This document shows, one piece after another, positions 44,801 to 56,024 of a stretch of 64,000 bases of DNA. A program made the position numbers and the translations under genes. The notes under the pieces are model-generated. The model made no database searches. It worked only from the letters and a program-made list of their open reading frames with translations, and was not told where the DNA came from. The DNA is from Nectonema munidae (lineage: Eukaryota; Nematomorpha; Nectonematoida; Nectonematidae), in NCBI GenBank assembly GCA_030549495.1, contig JAUIRK010000142.1, positions 942,001 through 1,006,000 of the forward strand, given 5' to 3'. The stretch's first letter is position 1, and the number at the start of each line of letters is the position of its first letter.

Positions 44801-45807
44801 TTCATATTTCATCTCCCATTGAAGCTTAAATTGTAAGTGTAAGAAAAGAAAAACTAATTTTACTTAGTTCGTTTAAAAATATTTAAGTCATGTTTTTATT
44901 GTACATTTTGTGACGGGCTATTTTTATTTCCTCAGTGAAGAGGGGGGGGGGGGTCCTTTTTTTCTAAAATAATCAATATTTTTTATAAAATTCTTTCGGG
45001 AACCCACTAAATAATTGATCGCGAATTTAATGGCTTCATTTATTTTTTTTGAAAATCAATCAAACTTATCAGTGAATGCCAAATGTAGAAATCTCAAAAA
45101 TATACATTATTTGCTTAAAAATCATCATCATCATCAGCATTCATTCATTCGCTCTCAAAAGGAGCGAGTCTTTGTCCTGGCGAGCTTTTTGCTTAAAATG
45201 TTCTTATTAAACCAACTTTTGGTGATTAACTGGGCATTTGCTTCATTTCGAGATATGACTCTCCATTGATTAGCGTGTGTGGAGGAAGACGTAGCATAAA
45301 ATGTCTATGGCTAAATCACCCAAAGAGGCGCCAGCTCTAAAGTTACCAGAGCTGGGTTAGCATCACACTGCTGAGTGCAGCATGAAGGTCCACCACTTTC
45401 TACTATAAAAGAGTGCACCAGCTTTGAGAAGGTTTATATAGTGGTATTTTAAAATAATAATCTTACCCATACACAGCAAATCGAAGATACTCCATTTGAT
45501 TCTCAAAATATTTTTGTCACTCGCTCTAGATTTAAATTGTGGTTACTGTTTAACTTTGGTTCATTTGTGGTGAGTTGTCTTTTTTATATCATTTTTGAAT
45601 AATTTTCGTCCCATTTAACAAATCGACCTTTCTCTATTTCATTGCGAAGGTATTTTTTATCAATATATACACACCATGGATGGATTATTTCAAAAAATAA
45701 GCGCATATGAAATGAAATTATAAAAACAATGTAGCAATTAAACAATGTAGTAACTTTTAATTTGAATCTTTATGATAAAGTAATTTTCATCGCGAAAAGT
45801 ACTAATT
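44801..45807. other. Unclassified, with a GC-richer structured block
   Basis: A G-run at 44941-44955 pairs in kind with a C-run at 45980-45995. 45290-45440 is GC-richer and contains a stem (CCAGCTC...GAGCTGG at 45329-45354) and ACTGCTGAGTGCAGCA. It may be part of a SINE or MITE I cannot place. The 84-codon open frame at 45015 is not supported. Confidence 0.35.
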
Positions 45808-45912
45808 TGCAGTTAACATCGAGCTATGGATAATCTAGCAGGAGCGAGGCTTGAACCCGGAACTTCAGATCGATAGCAGCGCTTCTAACCGTTTAACCTC
45901 GCAGCCAATAAA
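45808..45912 (-). mobile_element. tRNA-like SINE, family 4
   Basis: Minus strand GGCTGCGAGGTTAAACGGTT, box B TCCGGGTTCAAGCCTCG, then TTATCCATAGCTCGATGTTA. The head is tRNA-like, but the body differs from families 1 and 2. Confidence 0.5.
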
Positions 45913-46223
45913 CCACTTAGTTTAAACTTTTAAATAACAACTTTTCACGATAGAAAAAAATTCGAAAAAGTGGCACAGCCCCTCCCCCCCCCCCTAAATT
46001 TTTGACCAAGATCCATCCCTGATACACTTACTTAGTATAATAATGATTTCATCTATCTCTTAAGTAGGGATAGGAGCTACTCAAAACTGAATGAGATCAT
46101 GTTCAACAAAAGCTCATAAAAATGATTTTTTTCTATAATTACCCTATCGTTGGATTATGTATTATAATTGCAAAATAATTAATTACTCTAACTGTTTGAA
46201 CATTTTCAGATTTCTTTTTCAGG

Positions 46224-46301
46224 ATTGATGATTGAAATCTTAGCTCAGGGGATGAAAGTTCAAAGATTTTTCATTGACGAAGAAGGAGCTTCTTCACGGT
46301 A
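46224..46301 (+). other. Possible isolated exon
   Basis: A strong acceptor (GATTTCTTTTTCAG) and a donor (TCACG|GTAAAG) bound a 78-bp open stretch reading LMIEILAQGMKVQRFFIDEE. It has no partner exon I can find. It could be chance. Confidence 0.2.
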
Positions 46302-46441
46302 AAGATCGTAAACAAGTTACATAGTTGTTGCTAAAACGATATTGAAAAAATAAAAGCAAGGCCTATTGTACATAAACGAATCATGCACGTTGCCAAACAT
46401 TTGCCGTAAAAGATTTTAACAAACTGCACGTATATAACTTT

Positions 46442-46690
46442 TTAAAGGCGTTTACAAGGACACTTTTTGCACATGCAGTGCGCTCCGCTTTTCATGTGAG
46501 AAGGTCATTGTTTCCCGCATTCCAGACAATCTTTCACGTCATGAGTTGGACTTTTTTGAAAGGAATAGATTGCAGGCGAAGAGAAAGTCCCTCTGTTCAT
46601 TCTTTTTCTTAATTTGGAGAAAAGGGTGATCTTTTGTATAAAGCTTAACACTATTGACCTGCGTCTTATTGATAAAATTGAGTGTTTCAA
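46442..46690 (-). other. Possible zinc-ribbon protein end with an in-frame TGA
   Basis: Minus strand reads a basic stretch (SKLRKRMNRGTFSS), then HDVKDCLECGKQ, a TGA, and in the same frame PSHMKSGAHCMCKKCPCKRL and TAA. The C..C...C.C..C arrangement recalls the zinc ribbon of ribosomal bL32m, but this is a weak guess. It may be a pseudogene, part of a spliced gene, or chance. Confidence 0.25.
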
Positions 46691-47244
46691 AAAAAGACTG
46701 CTGAAAGTTTTTTCTCTATAAATTTTGATAGCTTTGAGTTCTCATGTTTGAATCACACCATTTTTTAAACAGTACTTTGTCTATTATGAATAAGTAAATT
46801 TATAAACTTGTTGAAAGCGCATGAATAACCCAATATGGCGCTTTGATGACTTGTTAGGTTCATCAAAGTAATTTTTATGTAACAAATCTAGTTAACAAAA
46901 TTTTCTGACATGTGGATGTCATTTTTAAAATTGACTAACATCAGAATTGGCAAGAATGTGTAAGTGTACTTCCTACTAGCTGAGACACTTCGCACCTTAA
47001 ATCAAAGTCTTGCTAATTTGGGTATATAAGCATCAATGAGATGAAATTTCAAGAACTTTTTTATATTTTTTTTCCAAAAATTTTTTTTAAAAAAGTTATC
47101 AATTATTTTTTAATAATTATTTAAAAAAACTTATAAAATTTTTTTCTTTATTTTTTTGTGATTTCTATAAAAACATACTTAAAGATATAGAATAAATCAT
47201 GCTAAATATATACAAAAGATCATTCTTATTAGAAGGCTGTTTAA
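46691..47244. other. Upstream region of TRAPPC5
   Basis: AT-rich, with T- and A-runs at 47060-47160. No promoter motif I would call. Confidence 0.35.
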
Positions 47245-47835
47245 ATGTGTGCTAAGCAAAGCGGAAAATACGTTTCTTCCATCTTTGACAAGTCCTTTCA
47301 AAAGCCGTTAAAGTACGAATTTCCCTATTCATCCTACGCCTTTTTGTTCAGTGAGATTGTTCAGTACTGCTACAAAAAAAACATGGCCTCCGCCCAAGGC
47401 TTGAACACTTCGCTCCACGCACTCGGCTATGGTGTTGGCGAGCGCTACATCGAGTTGCACTACAACCGGGAACGAAGTTTCAAACGGGAAATCAAAGTGA
47501 TAAACTTCCTGATCGTCATCAAAAGCACCTTCTGGAAGCTTTTGTTCGGCAAGGAGGCTGACAAACTGGAGCAAGCGATTGATGATGCTAACACATACTA
47601 CCTCGTGGAGAAAGAGGACTCCTTTGTCAATCGCTTTATATCAGTGCCGAAGGACAAAACGGACATCAACTGTGCCAACTTTGTGGCTGGAATTGTGGAA
47701 GCAATGATGTGTGCTTCTAATTTTGCAGCCAACGTTTCAGCTCATCGCCACAACGAAACAACGACATATGTGATAAAACTAAAGACGCCAATCACTAGAG
47801 CTACTGACGGGAAAGATTCCAGTTCCCTTGTATGA
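47245..47835 (+). CDS. TRAPPC5: TRAPP complex subunit 5 (Trs31/Bet3 family)
   Basis: 196 residues, single exon, close to the human 188. A core subunit of the TRAPP complexes, which activate Rab1 (Ypt1) and tether ER-derived vesicles at the Golgi. Family signatures: SSYAFLFSEIVQYCYKKN (31-48), LGYGVGERYIEL (about 63-74), LFGKEADKLEQA (100-111), VNRFISVPKDK and NCANFVAGIVEA (142-153), then NVSAHRHNETTTYVIK. No insertion or missing block. Start is the only upstream ATG, AT-rich just before. An AATAAA follows about 45 bp after the stop. The antisense 81-codon frame is a shadow. Confidence 0.95.
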   Translation: MCAKQSGKYVSSIFDKSFQKPLKYEFPYSSYAFLFSEIVQYCYKKNMASAQGLNTSLHALGYGVGERYIELHYNRERSFKREIKVINFLIVIKSTFWKLLFGKEADKLEQAIDDANTYYLVEKEDSFVNRFISVPKDKTDINCANFVAGIVEAMMCASNFAANVSAHRHNETTTYVIKLKTPITRATDGKDSSSLV

Positions 47836-48080
47836 CTCCATCGTATTTTGTCTTCTTTTGCTTTATTTTATTTCTTCGTAATAAACTATTATTTATGTTT
47901 CTGGAATAACACATGATTTGTGAATTTATATGAGCCACTTCGGTTTACAAAAGTTTGGCTGTGTATATATTCTTACAATGTATTACTTTGTGTCCTTTCT
48001 TTGCATCTGCACACCTACTTTCAATTGCTTGTCAATAAAGATGTGATGAATGCTTTTACGCCACCAAACTAACCATCATT
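47836..48080. terminator. 3' flank of TRAPPC5 with poly(A) signal
   Basis: AATAAA at about 47879-47884, followed by a TTATTTATG and TG-rich stretch, fits a polyadenylation site. Confidence 0.5.
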
Positions 48081-50144
48081 CACTAGAAGGGCCAAAAAAA
48101 TTCACCATAAAAGTCCGAATACATCAATTGAAGTCTATATATCAAATATTAAAATTATCTTGAATTTCTTCAAATAAAAATTAAAAAAATTTATTTAAGT
48201 TAAAAAACAAATATTAAATGCAAGTTTTGCATTTTTTTACCCCACATGCACCACAAATTGGCTTTTTACAGCCACAACATAAATCTGTTCTTCTATTCTT
48301 GCAATTTTTGTTGGAACAAGTTCTACGCTTTTGCGGTAAGCATCTTTCGATAGTTTGTGAAAATTCCTTCTCCTCATGAATTTTATATCCAGTCAATTGT
48401 TCACTTCAAGTTGTTGCAAAAATGTCAACCTTGATAAATTAGAATTATTCACTTTATTGTAAAGTACCCAACTATTTATTGATGCCATGTCCAAGATATT
48501 GTAAAAAACTTGTACGGGCCATCTTCTACTTTCTGCTTTTGTTGAATACAATCTTATCATTTGGTCAAACACATCGACACCTGATTTTGTCTAATTATAA
48601 AAAAGAACAGTTTTCGGTCTTTTCTTCTGGGTGTTCTCAGTTGGTACTTCAACATCATGGTGCATGCTGCTGAGAATGATGTTAGATTTGGACTTCTTGC
48701 ATTGGTACTTCGTAAGAGTGAGGAATCGATGTTCTGATTTCAAAGCTAAAGTATGATAAAGTGCGCGCTTTTCTTTCAAAATCAAAGGTATTTCTTTCCT
48801 TGTGTTGCGAATGGTACCAACCAAGCTACACTTTTTTTGATGGAGTTGTACAGCCAAGTTGAGTGATGTGAAGTAGTTGTCGCAAGCAATGTTGTACCCT
48901 CTGTTATAATAAGGCTTGATCAACTTCATAACAACTTCAGTTGGAGAGCTTGCACTATTTTGAGTGGTGTTGTCTTTGCCAAGATAAGGAAAACCATTCA
49001 CGAAATATTTTGTGTCTAAATCTACAGCAAGCCAAAACTTTATGCCGTATTTATCAGGCTTGTTAGACATGAATTGAATAAACTTGCATCTAGACTTGCA
49101 CGGCATAAGTTGTTCGTCCACAGTGATAAATGCGCCTGGAACAAAGCATTTTTGGCTGTTTTGTATAAATTCATTCCACACTGAAGAAATCAAGCAAAAT
49201 TTTTCTTGGACAAATCGAATTTTCCTTTCACTTTTGTAGTCAAAACGAAGAAACTTCATTATTTCTAAAAATCGTGTACGTGCCATAGTACTGGGAAAAA
49301 TATCACAACCCCATGCTTTATTCCACATACTTTTTATAGGTAAGTTTTTTGCACCAATAACTCCTCTAGTGAATATCAAGCCTATGAACTTTTCTAATTC
49401 TTCTAAAGAAAAATTACAATACAAATTTTTTGTTACTCTTTTAGGTTCGCATATTGTTCACTGCTGAATGAATCTAAGCATTTTTTCAGAAAAAAGAAGT
49501 CGAAAGGAAGAAAGAGGACTGTTTTTTTCTGTATGAGTGATAGCATAAATTGTTGGACCTGGCGAAAATCTTGTTATGTTTTGTTGTTGAACGCGTCCTC
49601 TCTTCAATTCATTTTTTGAGATTTTTGTCCAAATTGTTTTGTCTTTACTGATAAAGATGTCTGAATTTTTCTGATTCTCGCTATCTTAGCTTTCATCTTC
49701 AACTTCTTCACTATCACAAGAAAAAGGAGTATCACTAGAATTGCAAAAACTCTGCTCAAAAAAGAAGATTCCATTCTCATCTTCATCCGAAAAATCACCG
49801 CCAGATTTATCTTCTCCACTTGAGAAAAGCATATCCATGATGATCGAAAAGAATTGTAAGACAAAGAAATGAATGAGAAGCAAAAGAAACTAATAATATA
49901 TTTATTCGTATATGTATGAATCAATATAAAAGTTAGACGTCAATTGACTCAGATGGTCCTTTATGTCAAAAATGACACATCATCTTGAAGTTGAATTCTT
50001 CAAAGATAAAATAACACATATGTCAAATGAAACTTTACTTAAAACATTGTCACGCAGTACGATGGTATAGTCACACCTGCTATGGTGATAAATCCAATAT
50101 CAAAGTATAGTTTACGTCAATTAACGTCTTTGGTCCTTCTAGTG
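48081..50144 (-). mobile_element. piggyBac transposon between TRAPPC5 and COG7
   Basis: Inverted ends reading inward: left CACTAGAAGGGCCAAA, right CACTAGAAGGACCAAA, one mismatch. No TTAA remains at either flank (CATT and TAAC), so the junctions have drifted. A second GTCAATTGA..GGTCCTT block at about 49935-49965 repeats the right end. It encodes a degenerate transposase on the minus strand. Confidence 0.7.
48214..49883 (-). pseudogene. piggyBac transposase, disrupted
   Basis: Order on the minus strand: acidic N-terminus (MLFSSGEDKSGGDFSDEDEN); the main frame 49424-48591 with TMARTRFLEIMKFLRFDYKS, FITVDEQLMPCKSRC (first catalytic D), KYFVNGFPYLGKD, ACDNYFTSLNLA (second D), LVGTIRNTRKEIP; then, past a TAG at about 48588, TKSGVDVFDQM (third D). 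The C-terminal cysteine-rich domain (RRTCSNKNCKNRRTDLCCGC...CGACGVKKCKTC, 48396-48214) follows. All three aspartates remain. I count at least three stops (one after VEDES, one before TICEPK, one at 48588) plus a shift near 48400. Confidence 0.8.
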
Positions 50145-51181
50145 TAACATAGAAAATAATCGAGCCAAATAATTCCATGACACAACTAATAAGATTAACG
50201 AACACTATCAAACGAAAGCATTAAACGAAAAAAGATTCTGTATTTGTTACAAAAATAATTAATATGAAATATACTTTGAAAGTAAAATCGGAATTCCATA
50301 AATCCTCCGGGATTCCGTTGTTAAGCAGAGACAAAACCGCGACATCAGGAAACTAATAAGGTTCTTTTAATTCTCTAATAAGGTTCTTTTGATAACCTAC
50401 CTCTTGCCGCAAGATGTCAGAAATATTTACCTTCTTTTTTACCTCCAGTAAGAAAATTAAAGGCAGAAAAATTATAAAGAAAAGATAATTTGATGATTTA
50501 TTTATAAAAAAAGATTTTATTTAAATCTTTTTACGTCCACAATCGAAGCAAAAGTTTTTTTTATTTATTTAAAAAAAAACAAAAGGTGCCAGTTTATGTA
50601 TTCTTCCTTTGCTACGAAAAAAATTTCCATTGCTTAAAAATTTTTATCAACCAAAACAGAAAGAGGGCATTGACCTTATCGTTTTCAAATAATTAGTCGT
50701 ATGCCTTTTACTTTGAATGAATTTTCATATAACATAAAGCAGATGATTTTTATTTCGAATTTTTTTTTAATAAATTTTATGCTTGGTTCTGATAAAGCGA
50801 AAAAAACTTTTTTTTCTGGTCGAGATCATACGAGAGCATATGTCAGCTGGTGACCAATTGTGTTATAACAATTTGAGGAGCAATGTGACATCCTAGCAAT
50901 GAGAAATGAAGCTCGTCTGAGCATCATAATAATAATATAATAATCATGAGAGATTAGTAGGAAAGTTAGTAATTAGCCCTCGTTATAAATAAATGAATTT
51001 ACTTTTAATACATTAAATAAAACAATTCTAATTCTTTTCTAGTGTATCGTTTATAATATAGTATATCCTAGCATTTAGAACACCTAGATTTAACAAAGTA
51101 CGTTGGACTGTAAATCAGAGTAAATAGCTTCACCAACAACACTAATCCTATTTCCAAATATCTCCCTCTCTTAATTTTATA
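50145..51181. other. AT-rich, no recognised gene
   Basis: Runs of A and T (50510-50590, 50750-50820). No open frame or repeat I can support. It holds the 3' flank of COG7 (minus strand), with no canonical AATAAA seen close to the stop. Confidence 0.4.
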
Positions 51182-53449
51182 CTATCCGTTATATAAAAAA
51201 TATGTTTGAAACGACTTTATTAAAACTTTAGTGAAATCATGCGCCCCAGTACTTTCCGAACCAACGCTCGGCATTTCTCGCTGCGAAATGAGATCAAAAA
51301 AGTGTGAGAGTGAGCTAGGAACAAGTAAAGTCAAGTCTTCCAAAATGTCAACAAAGTAGTGAACATCTGTGACAAGTTGTAAACGGCCAAGTTTGCTTAG
51401 GCGTTTAATCAACTTCAAATTTCGAATCATTTGATTAGATGCATCTTTCACCACCTTTGTCAGGATTTCCTTGGGAAGATCGGAGGTAGAATCTTCTCCA
51501 AAGATAGAAGAAGGATTTTCATCATTTTTACAAAAGTCAAAACAAACTCTTAGAGCTTGATTAGTCTTAAAGGAACAATTGTCGAAGAGATGGGGAAGAG
51601 ACAGCAAATACTGGCCTAGCTGGGTTGCATACTCTTGCGGAACGAGACTGAATGATGGGATATGCAAGCTAGCATCGCTATTTTCGCCTCCTTGAGGAAC
51701 GATGGACCACGAAGGTAGCTCGTGAATGCTACTCAAATGACTAAAACAACGCTGTTCCAGTATAGAGAACAAAAGGGAGATGGTTTTTTCACAAACTTCA
51801 CGAAATTTGCTCTCAATCTCGCGCAAATCATTGTCAAGAACGGATCCAACTCCAAAAGGATCCAATTCCTGAGCAGAAGACGCAATGGCATCAGCAACAC
51901 TCTTCCTTTCACTTTCTTCTCTGAAAGAAAGAAAAATGTCAAATTCATAATTTGAACCCAAGGAAGAGGAATTCATTTGGAAGGAAAGGTTTTGAATAGT
52001 GGAGTAGAGTTTTTTGTTTTGACACAACAGAGTGTGTAGAAATTCAAAGATCTTTAAAACGTAGGAAACATTTTGACCGCAATCAACAACTTGATGCTCA
52101 GTCGCTTTGCTAAGAGAGAAATTTTGGATCAAATGGAAATTTGTGTTGATGCAATCGATGAATTGAGTGCACGTAGACTTGATGTAGTGCAGCATTTCGC
52201 AGAAGTGTATGAAGTTGAAGGTTACGAAACTCTCGTCAACCAATTGAAAGAGTTTATGGAAAAAAGCGCTCAACTTATCATGCAAAATCGCCAAAATATC
52301 AGATGAGGCGTCTTCACTGAGTTGAAATGACAGATCGGAGGCGCTGATTCCGATGCTAGCAGAGCTAAACTTCGCTATCAAGTGGATGTAGGGATTGAAA
52401 ATCACTTTACCCAGTTCCAAGATCTGTGTGTGAATTGAATCACTGCCGCTTTTTCCGATAAACTCAAGCATTCTTTTTAGGAAATTCGAAGACTGTCCTA
52501 TCGCCCTCAACAAAAATGGTTTAAATGAGTTCACATTTTGTTCGTTCCTCTTCACGGCCAATTCAATTTCTTCGTTCAAAATTTTGACGTAAACTTTCGT
52601 CAGGCCGATCGCCACTCGAGCGAAATCTTCGGCAAAAAAGGTTTCTGAGCCTTGACTCAATTTTTGCGACAGTGTAGATTGAATGAAGGAGTAACTCTCT
52701 TTCACGCTGTCAAAAAAGTCTTCAAAAGACGGCGATGAAAAAAACATCGCCTTGACGTGATTAGAAACAATTGGGGTATTTGCTTGGAAGAATTTTTCGT
52801 TTACAACTTCCTTCTTCTTCAATATCTCACAAATCTTTATGACGACACGCAAGGATTCATTATCATTATCAAGGGGGATTTGGAAAAGGGAGAGCAATTC
52901 ATTTGACAAAGAAATCACAATCTCTTCGATGAAGGAGCTGACTTCGATGCATTTTTCACGCATCCCATCTACTTCTGCTATGTTCAGGACCTTCACATTG
53001 AAAAGTAACTGTCTTACATCCTTTTCAAGAGCAACGTAGGATCTTGTGGCCATGTGGGCTCTGGCGTCCCTCACCACACTTTCCAAGTCAGAAGCTGCTT
53101 CGATGAACGTGTTAGTGAGAAATGTCTTCAACTTCTCAAAGGTTTTCTCTTCCCTCTGGAAGTCTTTGGTAGGATTCATTTCGGACTTTTTCGCAGACAA
53201 GTCCTTCTTCAAGTTGGAAGCATTTGTCTGCAAGTCTTGAAGGGCGTGCATCATCTGCCGCAAACTTTTGGCGCACTTTTCATTGTTGGCTTCGTAGAGC
53301 TTGCCTTGCAGATTCTGCAATGAAGACAAGGAATTCATCATTTCACTGGTAAACTGCAGTTTATCCTCTTCTCGCACTCCCAAAAATGATTTGTTTATAC
53401 AAGCAACGCAACTAAAATCTTCGCACTTGAAATCTTCCAAATCAACCAT
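51182..53449 (-). CDS. COG7: Conserved oligomeric Golgi complex subunit 7
   Basis: 755 residues, single exon, near the human 770. COG7 belongs to lobe B of the COG tether (with COG5, 6 and 8), which returns Golgi enzymes in retrograde vesicles. I use ATG 53449 as start. The frame is open one codon further with TTG. Evidence: MVDLEDFKCEDFSCVACINK matches the COG7 N-terminus (MDFSKF..DDF....WIN); residues about 40-95 form a coiled coil (NLQGKLYEANNEKCAKSLRQ); near residue 600 LVPQEYATQLGQYLLSLP equals human LTPLEYISNIGQYIMSLP; and LVTDVHYFVDILEDL matches LATDIDYLINVMDAL close to the end. The middle is diverged. Antisense frames of 60-90 codons are shadows. Confidence 0.9.
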   Translation of the reverse strand: MVDLEDFKCEDFSCVACINKSFLGVREEDKLQFTSEMMNSLSSLQNLQGKLYEANNEKCAKSLRQMMHALQDLQTNASNLKKDLSAKKSEMNPTKDFQREEKTFEKLKTFLTNTFIEAASDLESVVRDARAHMATRSYVALEKDVRQLLFNVKVLNIAEVDGMREKCIEVSSFIEEIVISLSNELLSLFQIPLDNDNESLRVVIKICEILKKKEVVNEKFFQANTPIVSNHVKAMFFSSPSFEDFFDSVKESYSFIQSTLSQKLSQGSETFFAEDFARVAIGLTKVYVKILNEEIELAVKRNEQNVNSFKPFLLRAIGQSSNFLKRMLEFIGKSGSDSIHTQILELGKVIFNPYIHLIAKFSSASIGISASDLSFQLSEDASSDILAILHDKLSAFFHKLFQLVDESFVTFNFIHFCEMLHYIKSTCTQFIDCINTNFHLIQNFSLSKATEHQVVDCGQNVSYVLKIFEFLHTLLCQNKKLYSTIQNLSFQMNSSSLGSNYEFDIFLSFREESERKSVADAIASSAQELDPFGVGSVLDNDLREIESKFREVCEKTISLLFSILEQRCFSHLSSIHELPSWSIVPQGGENSDASLHIPSFSLVPQEYATQLGQYLLSLPHLFDNCSFKTNQALRVCFDFCKNDENPSSIFGEDSTSDLPKEILTKVVKDASNQMIRNLKLIKRLSKLGRLQLVTDVHYFVDILEDLTLLVPSSLSHFFDLISQREMPSVGSESTGAHDFTKVLIKSFQTYFLYNG

Positions 53450-54215
53450 CAAGAGTGACTTGTATATGTATCCTTATTCACCAGTGGCAGTGTGGATCGA
53501 ATAACTAAAAATAAATGCAGTTCTTGGATTTGTCTGAAAAAAATTATGTAGATAAAAAAGACTGTCATTAGGTAAAATATAATTGGAAAAATAACAAGTA
53601 AAAAAACTGAGAGTAACGGCGACTTAAAGATGAATTTTCAACCCCTCTCTTCAACAGACCTCATTTCCGATATTATCATCTTTTGTGAGTATTGGATTGG
53701 TTGAGTGCTTGTGTTTATCTGTCTTTGTGTGCGTGTGTGTGTCTATGTCAGTGAAGGAGTGTGTGTTTATGTGTGTCTGATCTGTTTCTTTGGTTATAGA
53801 GATGTCCACTAGTGGCTAGACTTTTTTGAACCAGGATGTTCCTTCGACATGGAAAGGAAAATGTGGTGTAGAAAAGGGTTGAGAAATAATCTGAAGTCGT
53901 GTTTACACTTATTGCAATATCTCATCTTGTTTGTTATCAAAAATAATTTCATTTCATACTTTACTGCGATAATTCAACAAAGTTTTCCTATTTGTAAGGA
54001 TAAACACCCATTCTTGATCCTTAGTTCATTTTTTTAACATCTTGCTATTCATACAATTGAAATGCATAGCAGCTTTATTTGTATCTCTCGAATCTGGAAT
54101 AGGAGAATTTGTATGTTTTTTTAGATTAAGGAATAAAAGCATTTCTATTTGATCTACCCTTACTCCATGCTATGATTTAAAAAAAAAGTGATTGATTATG
54201 AAGGAATTCGTCTGA
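53450..54215. other. Upstream region of COG7; GT-rich tract
   Basis: 53705-53785 is rich in GTGTGT repeats. No gene seen. The 62-codon frame at 53849 has no support. Confidence 0.4.
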
Positions 54216-54385
54216 AATCCTGGCGTAGTGGTGAGAACGCAAGGTTCTAATCCAGTCAGTCTGAGTTTGATTCCCAGTCGTGACTATCGCTACGGGAGCA
54301 CGTCAGCTAAATCCTATCCATACCATATGTCCAGCTATGGAAGAACATCCTTCCTTGAGATGCGATACCGATAACAAAATTTCAA
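54216..54385 (+). mobile_element. tRNA-derived SINE, family 2, copy b
   Basis: Head CCTGGCGTAGTGGTGAGAAC (A box), CAGTCTGAGTTTGATTCCCA (B box), body ending CATACCATATGTCCAGCTAT and TTCCTTGAGATGCGATACCG. The body matches the copy at 29281-29390. Confidence 0.7.
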
Positions 54386-54672
54386 AAATTGTAGCTTATG
54401 AGTGATTTTTATCGAATAATGGATGCAAACACATGAATAAACTAAAACTTTTGTACATGATAAAAAAAAGTATTCGTTCAGGATGAATGAAGGAAGTTTC
54501 GCAAATAAAAGTGAACGTCTTGTGGCCAAAACTGTATGGAATCGTGTGTACACGATCAAAACAAATCTGAATCTTTTATCTTACATTTACTAGTATATTT
54601 TTCCACTATTAAAACACAATAAATATATGATAGGGGTCTATATATATTACGTGACTCTTCGCGGGTTGTTTA

Positions 54673-54894
54673 CCCTTTCAGGCCGAAGTTTTTGAATACT
54701 AAATAATGGTGTGCTTACCCTTTTCAATCAATTAAATTCGTCGCTTTAAATATATCAAATTCCACCCATTAAGTCCCAATGTTCCCATTTGGAAACATAA
54801 GTAGTTTCATCTTTGTCTGCTTTTTTCAATCACTTTGAATATAAATCGTCTGCGTTTTTTTAAATATCGTCTGATTTCTATGGTACTTAAAGGG
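54673..54894. mobile_element. TTAA-type MITE (piggyBac superfamily)
   Basis: Ends CCCTTTCAGG / (inward) CCCTTTAAGT, flanked by TTTA (54669-54672) and TTAA (54895-54898). Internal GTCCCAATGTTCCCATTTGG resembles piggyBac-type MITEs of other animals. 222 bp, no coding. Confidence 0.6.
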
Positions 54895-54898
54895 TTAA

Positions 54899-55784
54899 AT
54901 ATGAAAGTAGGTCATTAGTATTAATAAAAAAGATCCTCAAAGGGTAAAGCCTTAGCTCTTTAGAATCTAATCATCTATTTATCTTTTTTTTACCGTGTTT
55001 TTTAGCATAACTTAAAACAGACCATTTTTATTTTATGTCTGAAAGGTTAAAAAGCGTTAAGAGACGTTTAGGGGTCATTCACAATTGATGTTAATGAAAT
55101 TACTATGCTAAAAAAAATCTAAAATATAATGTGAAATAAAAAAAAATAATTTTTTAAATCTAAATAAGTTTGAAAAAATCTAAATCTGGATTTAAATATC
55201 CTAAATTAGTAACACTACTTGTTGTTTACTTTTTCTAGGATCCAATGGGTAAAATCTAAAGTAAGACACCGATTAAATTACCATAAAATCAAAAATACTA
55301 ATCAAAAAATTTAAACATATACAAACTTCAAGTCTTTCAACCAAAAAACAAGGCAAAATAAAAGTTTTTACAAAAAAATTATCCAGAACATAAAAATAAT
55401 CATAAAATTAAAAACACCACGAATATAAGTACTATTTGAAAATATAATAAATTTGAGTTTTTATTTTAAATATAAAAAAACAAAAATTGATGGAGCACTT
55501 TTTCACTTTATTTTATAAAATAAAATTAGGTGACATTTTAAACAGTTTTATAAAAATTATAATGTCTGTTTAACAAAAAAAAATAAGAAATGACTAATAT
55601 TAAATAATCGCAGATTTACAAGCTTTTTATTCAAAAGAACGTTTCATATTTGTATTTGTTCATCAATTCATTTAAAATCTTTTGAAAATTCGATTTTTAA
55701 CCACTTTATATCTTGTATTAGGCAATAAATATTTTGTTTGATCAAAATATTTTGATGTTGAATTTAAGGTAATCTCTCTTTCAT
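54899..55784. other. AT-rich, no recognised gene
   Basis: Mostly A/T homopolymer-rich sequence without open frames. Confidence 0.4.
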
Positions 55785-56024
55785 TAAGAAGAAGAAGAAG
55801 AATTTATTTATACATTCATATATCACTAAGATACAATAAAGACAAAATTAATATATTACAAAATTGTGAAAAAAATTTTAGGCTAAAATAAAATTGTGAG
55901 ATTACAAAAAATAAGCCTGTAGTATGTATAGGATGGCAGAAAAAAATTCATAAGAAATGTTGATATTCTACCAACCAATTAAAAAACAAAAATATAGACA
56001 GAATAAGTGAAGGGAAACTGAAAA

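Noticed and set aside
51722-53504. Plus-strand frames over COG7
   Set aside because: Shadows of a long conserved gene; no start context or motif.
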